DNA of 64,000 nucleotides, from the NCBI RefSeq assembly GCF_030371825.1, contig NZ_JAUDDM010000006.1; one strand, written 5' to 3'. Positions 17,262 to 24,258 of this stretch are shown one piece after another; position 1 is the stretch's first letter, and each line of letters opens with the position of its first letter. The translations under genes were made by a program, and so were the position numbers. The notes under the pieces are model-generated. The model ran no database searches and was not told where the DNA came from. It saw only the letters and a list, made by a program, of their open reading frames with translations. The DNA is from Collinsella sp944321445. Its GTDB lineage: Bacteria; Actinomycetota; Coriobacteriia; Coriobacteriales; Coriobacteriaceae.

Positions 17262-19751
17262 TTACAGGTACAGGATGTTCCCCTTGATGGCGTTCATCAT
17301 CCTGGCGGCCATCTGTGCGCGGGTCACTGCTGCCTGCGGCTGCAGCTCGCGGCCGTCCTCGGTCTCGACGCCGTTGATGACGCCGTTCTCCACGGCCCAG
17401 GCAACGCCTTCCACGGCCCAATCGGACACCTTGTCGGCATCCGGCATGTCCTTGATGGCGCTGTCGTCATCGGCGGTCTCGTCCACAGCCTTCGCGATCA
17501 CGCATGCGAACTGCTCGCGGGTGAGGGTGTCGCCCACGCCAAAGACCTTGTTGCCGTAGCCGTCCATGACGCCGTTCTTCACAGCCCAGTTGACCGCATC
17601 GGTGTACCACTGGCCGTCCGCAACGTCGGTCATGCCCTGGCTCTCGACCTTGGCGCCGTCGCCCATGATGTTGTACAGCACGCACGCGGCCTGCTCGCGC
17701 GTGATGACGTGCTCGGGGCCAAACGTGCCGTCACCGTAGCCGTTCATGATGCCGTTGTCCTTGGCATACTCGACCGCCTGGTAGTACCACTTGTCGGCCG
17801 CGACATCGCTAAACGGTGCATCGAGCTCCTCGGAGTACGCCTTGATGGGGAAGTTGTCGAAGACGTACAGGCCCTCGCCGTCCTCATCATAGGTCTTGAC
17901 CAACTCGGACTCGTCAATCCACTTCCCGTCCATGTAGGCAAAGCTCTCGCCCGGGTTGACTACGCCGTTGGCTGCCACGTTGGTGAGCGTCAGGATGCCT
18001 TCTTCGATCATCACGTCGATGTACTCGAGCGCGATCTCCATGAGCTCCTCTTCGGTCGCATCAGGATATTCCTCCCTGACCGAATCGAGAATGAGGAGGG
18101 CGAACAGCTGACGCATGGCCTCGTTGTACTCTTCGACCGCCTTGACGCTCGAGCCGGCATCGACAGAGAAGACGTACTCATCGGCAACGCGCTGCGTCAC
18201 GACGACGGAGAACTTGGCGCCCTGCGGCAGCACCAGCTGCTGGCTCTCGCTCAGCTCGACGCGGTGGAAGCCACCGTACTCGTAGGTTTCGGTGATCTCG
18301 GCGACCTTGGTGCCGTCGGTGGGCGAGGTGGAGTCGTCGTCCAGGCGGTACAGCTCGTAGGTTACGATGCTGTTGGGCGAGGTGGTCTCGCAGGTGAGCG
18401 TGGTCACCATCTGGTCGGCCTCGGCCGTGAAGATGTTTGCCGTGGACATCTTCGTATCGTCCGTCTCGGTGAACGCGGCGCTCGACGGCATGTAGTCGTA
18501 CTGATTCGCGTAGTACGAGTCGCGCGTGCCCACGCCCGCGGTGTTGTAGTCGAATGCCTCGGCGATGGAGATGGACTGATCGTAATAGGACAGGTAGAAG
18601 TACCCGCTGCCCTCAATGCCCCAATCGAGGTGGTTGGGGAATTCAGCATCGCTCGAGCCCCAGCTGTTCTTGACGATCCACGCGCCGTTCCCCTCGGGCT
18701 GGTGCCTCTCGGTGAAGTTGGAGGCGGAGTAGCTGTCGTCCCAGCCCACGATGGTCACGGCGTGGTTGGCGCTTGCAGGCTCGTAGGTGTAGTGCGCCCA
18801 GGTATCCGGATTGATGTACTGCTGCTCGGTGATCTGGCCGGGCATGGACTGGTCGGCGCAGAACGCGATGGACACCGCGCGGCCCTCCATGAGCTGCTCT
18901 TTGATGGCAGTGGTGGCGTCCGCGTTGTAGACGTAGGTCATGTTACCTTCGTCATCGGTTTCAAACGTTGCCGGAACGGGCAGGACGTAGGTCTCCTCGA
19001 GGTCGATGACCTGCTGGTAGCGCATGCTCTCGTCGAGCTTCCAGGTGCCTTCCACGGCGTACCACAGCGGAATGGGGTTGCCATCCTCGTCAAGAACCTG
19101 ATTGCCCTCTGCGTCCGTCTGGTACTCGATCTTGCCCTCGTCGTTGCGGTGCGGCGCCTGGGCCTCGGTCAGCGGGCCAATGCCCGTCGAGAAGACAGAG
19201 GTTGCGAACACCGGAAGACCGCCGTTGTTGAACGGGGCGTTCTCGTCGTCGCTGAGGTTGACCATGCCCTCGCCGCCCTGGCCGCTCTCGTCGCCCTCGG
19301 GGATGGGCGAGTACGCGAACCACGCGAGCTGGCGTTCGGACAGGTCATAGAACGGTGAGGTGGAGCTGTAGTTCATACCGGCGTTCTTGAGCTCGGACAG
19401 AATGCTCGTCTCCGATGCGGCGATGGCCGAGAATCCCCAGCACGTGCCCCACGGGTTCTGCAGCTTGACCGGAGTCACGACGCTCTGGTCGCGCAGGTCG
19501 TAGCTCGAGGGGAGCGCGGACTGCAGGGAGATGCCGGTATCGCCGTCGAGCCAGTTGTACGCCTGGCTTCCCAGGTTGGAGTACCCCTGCTCCTCAATTT
19601 GCGCGCTCGCCTCTTGGAGTTGCTCAGAGATGCTCTGACTCTGAGCGACAGCGGGCATTGCGCCAAGCGGCAGGATGCTGACCGCGAGTGCAAACGCCGA
19701 GGCGGCCTTTGCCGAAAACGCCAGCGGGCTACGTGGATGCTTGTTTGTCAT
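17262..19751 (-). CDS. Secreted papain-like cysteine protease with SLH repeats
   Basis: This 829-residue protein has a signal peptide (about 1-38, ending near AMPAVAQ) and a C1A papain-like catalytic domain with Cys104 in WGTCWGFSA, His near 328 in NHAVTIVGW and Asn near 361 in WIVKNSWG. A beta-rich linker follows, then three C-terminal SLH repeats (for example FSDVAADKWYYQAVEYAKD and MTDVADGQWYTDAVNWAVK). It is exported and probably held on the cell wall through the SLH repeats, where it would degrade host or food proteins or process surface proteins. ATG 19751 has AAGGA nine bases upstream. It has its own terminator. A wide-spaced catalytic Cys-His pair suggests a large insertion in the domain. 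Confidence 0.92.
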   Translation of the reverse strand: MTNKHPRSPLAFSAKAASAFALAVSILPLGAMPAVAQSQSISEQLQEASAQIEEQGYSNLGSQAYNWLDGDTGISLQSALPSSYDLRDQSVVTPVKLQNPWGTCWGFSAIAASETSILSELKNAGMNYSSTSPFYDLSERQLAWFAYSPIPEGDESGQGGEGMVNLSDDENAPFNNGGLPVFATSVFSTGIGPLTEAQAPHRNDEGKIEYQTDAEGNQVLDEDGNPIPLWYAVEGTWKLDESMRYQQVIDLEETYVLPVPATFETDDEGNMTYVYNADATTAIKEQLMEGRAVSIAFCADQSMPGQITEQQYINPDTWAHYTYEPASANHAVTIVGWDDSYSASNFTERHQPEGNGAWIVKNSWGSSDAEFPNHLDWGIEGSGYFYLSYYDQSISIAEAFDYNTAGVGTRDSYYANQYDYMPSSAAFTETDDTKMSTANIFTAEADQMVTTLTCETTSPNSIVTYELYRLDDDSTSPTDGTKVAEITETYEYGGFHRVELSESQQLVLPQGAKFSVVVTQRVADEYVFSVDAGSSVKAVEEYNEAMRQLFALLILDSVREEYPDATEEELMEIALEYIDVMIEEGILTLTNVAANGVVNPGESFAYMDGKWIDESELVKTYDEDGEGLYVFDNFPIKAYSEELDAPFSDVAADKWYYQAVEYAKDNGIMNGYGDGTFGPEHVITREQAACVLYNIMGDGAKVESQGMTDVADGQWYTDAVNWAVKNGVMDGYGNKVFGVGDTLTREQFACVIAKAVDETADDDSAIKDMPDADKVSDWAVEGVAWAVENGVINGVETEDGRELQPQAAVTRAQMAARMMNAIKGNILYL

Positions 19752-19940
19752 ATGCATGCGTCCTTCCCGATATTTGTCCCGCATGGGCGCGTGTGCGCCG
19801 CTGCGGGAGTCCGACACTTGGTTGTAGGAGTAGGGGAAGACCGAGCACCGTTTGTTGCGCGTGGCGCGAATGCGACGAATCGGGTGCGAATGGATGCGTG
19901 AACGGCTCCGATTGCGCCGTGAACGCCCACACCGCCCGTG

Positions 19941-20264
19941 CTACACCCGCGCCGCCAGCCCGCTGCGCTTGGCGACGAACCACTTGCCGCCTTCCCACCA
20001 CAAATCTTTGGGCTCGTGGCAGATGCACACGGTCCAGCGCACGCACAGGTTGCCAAAGATCTCGCGGCCGAATGTGCGCATGGCGTACATGCTCTCGATG
20101 TGCCATGACCGGCCGTCTGGCCAGTGGATGCGCACGGGGTGCTCGCCGCGTTCCGTGGGCGAGAGCGATTCCTCTTCCATATCGACCTGCACATAGATGC
20201 GGTCGCGCTCGACAGGGATGCCGCAGGTGCCCGCAAGCGAGCGGCGCCGGGGGTAGCGTGCCAT
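19941..20264 (-). CDS. Conserved small protein of unknown function
   Basis: This 107-residue protein has no signal peptide or membrane segment. It has beta-strand-like stretches (DRIYVQVDM, HPVRIHWPDGRSWHIE) and many tryptophans and cysteines (LCVRWTVCICHEPKDLWWEGGKWFV). The pattern suggests a small beta-barrel, but I cannot name a family with confidence. ATG 20264 is preceded by GAGGAGG on the minus strand, a strong ribosome site. It lies between the protease gene and the hairpin element at 20367-20463. Confidence 0.6.
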   Translation of the reverse strand: MARYPRRRSLAGTCGIPVERDRIYVQVDMEEESLSPTERGEHPVRIHWPDGRSWHIESMYAMRTFGREIFGNLCVRWTVCICHEPKDLWWEGGKWFVAKRSGLAARV

Positions 20265-20366
20265 GGGAGCCTCCTCAACAATCGATCATCTGTTCGTGTT
20301 GAGGACATCCTACGGCCCGGTGCGGACATAGTTTTGCACGGCGAGGCGCCAGAAGCGAGGTGGGGG

Positions 20367-20463
20367 AGGGGGTCGATAGTTTCTACTTGTCGTTTCGTTC
20401 ACTAACTTGGCTAGAACCGGCCTGTTACCGAACGAAACGGCAAGTAGAAATGACCAACCCCCT
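20367..20463. repeat. Hairpin element, TTTCTACTTG family, copy 1
   Basis: The element opens with AGGGGGTC and closes with its near complement ACCCCCT. Long arms (TTTCTACTTGTCGTTTCGTT on the left) pair with 20430-20451, with a small bulge of GATAG against A. A very similar copy lies at 54653-54749. It sits between two minus-strand genes. Confidence 0.85.
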
Positions 20464-20503
20464 ATCTATGAGGCGCAAGCCCACATCTGCGTGCCGCCTG
20501 CGC

Positions 20504-21574
20504 CTACGCGCCGCTCTCGAACGCGGTGAGCTCCTGCCAGCGCGCGCTGCCCGCCGACGTTCCGTCCTGCTTCAAGAAGAGCGCGCCGGTCTGGTCGTGC
20601 TCGTCGGCTATGGAAGCGCCCTGCGCGCTGCCCGCCACGAACAACGTGGTCGAAAGCGCGTCGGCCATGGTGGAAGAGGGGCAGGCGACGGTGACCGCGT
20701 CGACGTCGGTCGCCACGGGCATGCCGGTTCGCGGGTCGAGGATGTGCCAGTACGTGACGCCGTCGAGCTCGAAGGTCCGCTCGTATAGCCCGCTCGTCAC
20801 CAGCGAAAGCGGCTCGGCCAGGTGCGCCCTGCCCACAACGGTGCTGCCGCCGGGGTCGTTGGGGTCGCGCACGCCAATATCCCACGTGCTGCCGTCGGGC
20901 TTGGTGCCGAACAGCGCGATGTTGCCGCCCAGCGAGATCATGGCCGCCGTTGCGCCCGTTTCGTCACGCAAAAGCTCCACCAGCCGGTCGGCAACGTAGC
21001 CCTTCGCGATGCCACCCAAGTCGAGCTTCGCCTCAGGGTCGTCCAGCCACACCGTGCTGGCGTCTGTGTCCACATGCACACCGCGCCAATCCACGTGCGG
21101 CAGCGCGGCCGCGATTGCATCGTCGGCGGGGCGCACGCCCTCTTCGAAATCCCACAAGGTCGAGACGGCGCCGATAGTGATGTCGAACAGCCCGTCGGCC
21201 TGTTCGCAGTACTCGAGCGCCCGCGCGATGAGTTCGGCGGTCGCCGGGTCCACGTCCACGCGCGCACCGCCCGCGGCGTTGATGCGCGCGATGTCGCTCG
21301 CCTCGTCGTACAGGTTGAACAGCTCGTCGTAGCGCGTGCACGCGGCGGACAGGCGCGCCAGCGCGGCGTCATCGCCATAGACGGTGAAGGTGCAGTAGGT
21401 GTCGAACGCGAAGGTCGAACCGCTCGCGGGTTCGGTGCCGGCGTCCTTGCCAGAAAGCCGGTCGGCCAGGTCGGGCCCGTTGCAACCGCAGAGCACGCCG
21501 GCGCCTGCGGCTGCAAGCGCGGCGCAGGCCCCCCGCACAAGGGCGCGACGCGAAAGAAGAGTTCCCTTAGGCAT
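20504..21574 (-). CDS. apbE: FAD:protein FMN transferase (ApbE), lipoprotein
   Basis: This 356-residue ApbE-family enzyme attaches FMN through a phosphoester bond to Thr or Ser of extracytoplasmic flavoproteins. The N-terminus RRALVRGACAALAAAGAGVL ends in the lipobox LCGC, indicating a membrane-anchored lipoprotein, with a twin-arginine-like RR. Family motifs are LGGIAKGYVAD, SLGGNIALFG and LDPRTGMP. ATG 21574 overlaps the end of the upstream gene by 8 bp, implying translational coupling. The upstream gene is a Gx-type transporter, a pairing also seen in flavin-based extracellular electron transfer loci. No flavinylated substrate is encoded in the window. Confidence 0.93.
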   Translation of the reverse strand: MPKGTLLSRRALVRGACAALAAAGAGVLCGCNGPDLADRLSGKDAGTEPASGSTFAFDTYCTFTVYGDDAALARLSAACTRYDELFNLYDEASDIARINAAGGARVDVDPATAELIARALEYCEQADGLFDITIGAVSTLWDFEEGVRPADDAIAAALPHVDWRGVHVDTDASTVWLDDPEAKLDLGGIAKGYVADRLVELLRDETGATAAMISLGGNIALFGTKPDGSTWDIGVRDPNDPGGSTVVGRAHLAEPLSLVTSGLYERTFELDGVTYWHILDPRTGMPVATDVDAVTVACPSSTMADALSTTLFVAGSAQGASIADEHDQTGALFLKQDGTSAGSARWQELTAFESGA

Positions 21575-22106
21575 GCGGTCCCTCCTGAGGCAGCGCGGCC
21601 AGCACACCGCGCAAGATGAGTCCGATCACCGCGCCGCACGCAACGCCTGCAACGGCGAGCACCGGTGCGTTGATGAGCGCCGTGTGGGGCGACAGCAGCA
21701 ACGCCACGACGAGCAGCTGCCCGGCGTTGTGCGCCACGCCGCCCAGCACCGAAACGCCGACCTCGGAAAACGGCCAAAAGCGCCACGCAAACGCCATAAC
21801 GGTCCACGAAAGCACACCGCCGCCCAGGCTGAACGCCATCATCTGCGGCGTCGAGAACAGCAGCATCGAGCAGACGATCTTGGCAAGCATCACATAGAAC
21901 GCCGGCCGCGCGCCCATGCGCACCAGCGCGAACAGCACCACGGCGTTGCCGAGCCCCAGCTTGATGCCGGGCACGTTCACCGGAAGTGGAATCAGCAGCT
22001 CAAGATAGCCCGCCACGAGCGCAAGTGCGGTGAGCAGCCCATAAGTGGCCGCGCGTTGCCCCGGGCTCAGATGGGGGTTCTCTTTTGTGGCAAATCGTTT
22101 CATCAT
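21567..22106 (-). CDS. Gx transporter family membrane protein
   Basis: This 179-residue protein has five or six hydrophobic segments and resembles the Gx transporter family (historically labelled heptaprenyl diphosphate synthase component I), with PVNVPGIKLGLGNAVVLFAL as a conserved stretch. Members often sit with apbE and Rnf- or flavin-transfer genes. ATG 22106 is only seven bases from a perfect TATAAT on the minus strand (22119-22114), so the mRNA is probably leaderless; no ribosome site is visible. It overlaps apbE and is divergent from the LacI gene. Confidence 0.8.
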   Translation of the reverse strand: MMKRFATKENPHLSPGQRAATYGLLTALALVAGYLELLIPLPVNVPGIKLGLGNAVVLFALVRMGARPAFYVMLAKIVCSMLLFSTPQMMAFSLGGGVLSWTVMAFAWRFWPFSEVGVSVLGGVAHNAGQLLVVALLLSPHTALINAPVLAVAGVACGAVIGLILRGVLAALPQEGPHA

Positions 22107-22111
22107 GGTGG

Positions 22112-22142
22112 TTATTATAGGGAACGCACGGTGGTATAAGAA
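22112..22142. promoter_or_regulatory. Face-to-face overlapping promoters
   Basis: Plus strand: TTATTA (22112-22117), 17 bp, TATAAG (22135-22140), reading to the LacI gene. Minus strand: TTCTTA (22142-22137), 17 bp, TATAAT (22119-22114), reading to the Gx transporter gene. The -35 of each overlaps the -10 of the other, so the two should exclude each other. Confidence 0.6.
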
Positions 22143-22225
22143 CCAAAGCACGCGCAGACCACGGCCTGCGCGAAGAATCAAAAGCGTCCGCATCGAGGCA
22201 TCCGCGTGACGAAAAGGAGGCAGAT

Positions 22226-23245
22226 GTGGCAAACAAGGTGACGTTGAAGCAGATTGCGCGCGAGGTGGGGCTTTCGCCCGCTTCGGTGTCGCTGGTGCTC
22301 AACAATCGCCCCTGTCGCATTTCGGAAGAAAACCGCCGCCGCATCAAAGAGGTCGCGGCGCGCGAGCACTATATTCCCAACCAGATTGCACGCAGCCTGG
22401 TGACGCAGCAGTCCAAGACGCTCGGCCTCATCGTGCCCAACATCGAGAGCCGCTTCTTCTCGTCGCTGGCAAAGAATCTCGAGCAGCGGTGCCGCGCGGA
22501 GGGCTACGCGCTGTTCATCACCAACTCCGACGGCCTGCCCCAAAACGACCTTGAGCTGCTGAGTCTGCTGGTGACTCGTGGTGTCGACGGCCTGTTTTTG
22601 GTGGTGGGCGACGAGGTGGCCGACGACCGCGCGCTGTTCGACGAGCTGTCGAATCTTTCGGTGCCCTTCGTCATGGTGGACCGCGTCATCGACGAGCTCG
22701 TCTGCGACAAGGTGATGTTCGACCACGAGTTGGGCGGCTACATGGCCACGCGCTACCTGCTGCAGATGGGGCACCGCCGCATCGCCTGTATGGTGAACGC
22801 GAAGAAAACCATAACGGGACGCAAGCGCCTGGCAGGGTATCGTCGCGCGTTGCGCGAGTCGGGCATTCGGGCCGATCAATCGCTCGTGTTGGAAAGCGAG
22901 TACTACATCGAGAGCGCGTACGAGGCGGCGCAGGGCGTGCTGGAAAGCGATGCCACCGCCGTGTTCGCGAGCTCGGATAACATCTCGCTTGGCCTGCTCA
23001 AGCGTCTGCACGAGAACGGCAAGCGCGTGCCGCGCGACTACTCGCTCGTGAGTTACGACAACAGCGCCGCCGACGCGCTGTTCGAGCCGTCGCTCACCTC
23101 CATCGAGCAAAACGTGGCGGAGCTTTCCACGCATGCGGTTGGTCTCATGATGCGCCGTCTGGACAACCCTGCCGCCGATCCGGTCGAGCGTGTGCTCAAG
23201 CCCCACTTGGTTATTAAGGAGAGCGTCGCCCCGTTGCGCGCGTAG
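22226..23245 (+). CDS. LacI-family transcriptional regulator
   Basis: This 339-residue regulator has a LacI helix-turn-helix (VTLKQIAREVGLSPASVSLV) followed by a periplasmic-binding-protein-like effector domain (about 60-339, with GLIVPNIESRFFSSL and the family motif SYDN). Such proteins bind palindromic operators with a central CG. A matching site, TGGTAAAACGTTTTACCA, lies upstream of the phosphoketolase at 29514-29531. GTG 22226 follows AAAAGGAGG; no other in-frame start has such a site. Its stop codon TAG overlaps the first base of the perfect hairpin at 23245-23314. The effector cannot be inferred. Confidence 0.92.
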   Translation: MANKVTLKQIAREVGLSPASVSLVLNNRPCRISEENRRRIKEVAAREHYIPNQIARSLVTQQSKTLGLIVPNIESRFFSSLAKNLEQRCRAEGYALFITNSDGLPQNDLELLSLLVTRGVDGLFLVVGDEVADDRALFDELSNLSVPFVMVDRVIDELVCDKVMFDHELGGYMATRYLLQMGHRRIACMVNAKKTITGRKRLAGYRRALRESGIRADQSLVLESEYYIESAYEAAQGVLESDATAVFASSDNISLGLLKRLHENGKRVPRDYSLVSYDNSAADALFEPSLTSIEQNVAELSTHAVGLMMRRLDNPAADPVERVLKPHLVIKESVAPLRA

Positions 23246-23314
23246 GCGGGAAAAAGGGGACAGGCACTTTTTCCCCACAGGTGGGGAAAAAGTGCCTGTC
23301 CCCTTTTTCCCGCC
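23245..23314. repeat. Perfect 34-bp hairpin of two GGGACAGGCAC repeats
   Basis: Arms 23245-23278 and 23281-23314 are perfectly complementary with only two unpaired bases between. Each arm is a unit of the GGGGACAGGCACTTTTTCCC repeat, so this is a back-to-back pair of the REPIN type. It begins on the last base of the LacI stop codon and probably doubles as a terminator. Confidence 0.95.
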
Positions 23315-23351
23315 CCCGATTGGCGAGACAATTTCACGCGCGGCGCGACAA

Positions 23352-23363
23352 TGTTGCGCAACA
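23352..23363 (+). promoter_or_regulatory. TGTTGCGCAACA palindrome, candidate operator
   Basis: A perfect 12-bp palindrome is centred 64 bp before the ATG of the zinc-ribbon protein gene. The same palindrome with shared flanks (ACAATGTTGCGCAACA) lies about 68 bp before the other zinc-ribbon gene (29120-29131). Confidence 0.6.
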
Positions 23364-23421
23364 AACTCGCCGATTTCGGGTGAATAATGGCGACATGCGA
23401 ATTTCGAAGAGAGGAGTTCTC

Positions 23422-24231
23422 ATGTTCTGCCCCAAGTGCGGTGCCAAGAATCCCGACGGCGCCAAGTTCTGCGGCGCATGCGGCGAGCCGTTCAGGAGTG
23501 CCCCCGCGCCCGCGCCTGCCGCCGCTCCCACAGCCGCGGCTCCGGGTGCTGCGCCCACGACATTTCCCCAGGCAGCTCCGACAACGGGCAAGACCCTGCC
23601 CAAGAAGACCATCGCCATCGTGGCGGGCGCCGTGGTCGTGGTCGTCGCTGTCGTTGCGGTCGCGCTCACCCTGTTCGGTGGCGGCAAGCCGTTCGAGGGT
23701 ACGATCGATATCGCGAATGCCCAGCTGGTCGCCACAGATACGTCGATGACCGTGCGCGCCAATGGCGAGGCGATGATTTCTGGCAGCATCGATGAGACAC
23801 GCCATGAGGGCGGCAGCATGATCTACGAGCTCGACGACATCATGTTCGCCCGAACGGACATGTCGGCGTTTACCGATGTCGACGTGACAGTGGCCGCTCC
23901 CGATGGCGTCAACAGCGGAAACGCCGTCGGCGAATGGCGCTGCTATATGGACGTGAGGGGTACGACGAGCTCCGGTGAGCAAAGGCGCGAGATTACCGTG
24001 CTTTGGGCCGATGTTCGCGACGACGGGACCGTTGCCTTCTTGGCCCAGGAAGTCGATAGTACCGACCAAGCGGCGGTCGAGCTTCTCGACCCCTTCTCGG
24101 ACGACTTCGATCCCGAGGCGGGCGGTGCCAACGTCATGACTGCCTCGTGGGACAAGAACGACGACGGCACCTATACCTTCGTGAACGAATCTGGTCAGCA
24201 GGCCACGCTGACCATCACGCCCTCCAAGTAG
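23422..24231 (+). CDS. Zinc-ribbon membrane protein
   Basis: This 269-residue protein opens with a double-Cys zinc ribbon (MFCPKCGAKNPDGAKFCGAC), an Ala/Pro linker, and one transmembrane helix (IAIVAGAVVVVVAVVAVAL, about 70-90). An extracellular beta-rich domain of about 170 residues follows, with no motif I recognise. The ribbon would be cytoplasmic. ATG 23422 follows GAGAGGAG. It shares its first residues and an upstream palindrome with the protein at 27510-29057. The zinc-ribbon plus single TM layout is common in uncharacterised Firmicute and Coriobacterial surface proteins. Confidence 0.75.
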   Translation: MFCPKCGAKNPDGAKFCGACGEPFRSAPAPAPAAAPTAAAPGAAPTTFPQAAPTTGKTLPKKTIAIVAGAVVVVVAVVAVALTLFGGGKPFEGTIDIANAQLVATDTSMTVRANGEAMISGSIDETRHEGGSMIYELDDIMFARTDMSAFTDVDVTVAAPDGVNSGNAVGEWRCYMDVRGTTSSGEQRREITVLWADVRDDGTVAFLAQEVDSTDQAAVELLDPFSDDFDPEAGGANVMTASWDKNDDGTYTFVNESGQQATLTITPSK

Positions 24232-24258
24232 CGAACGTCCGCCGCCCGGCCGCCCGCC

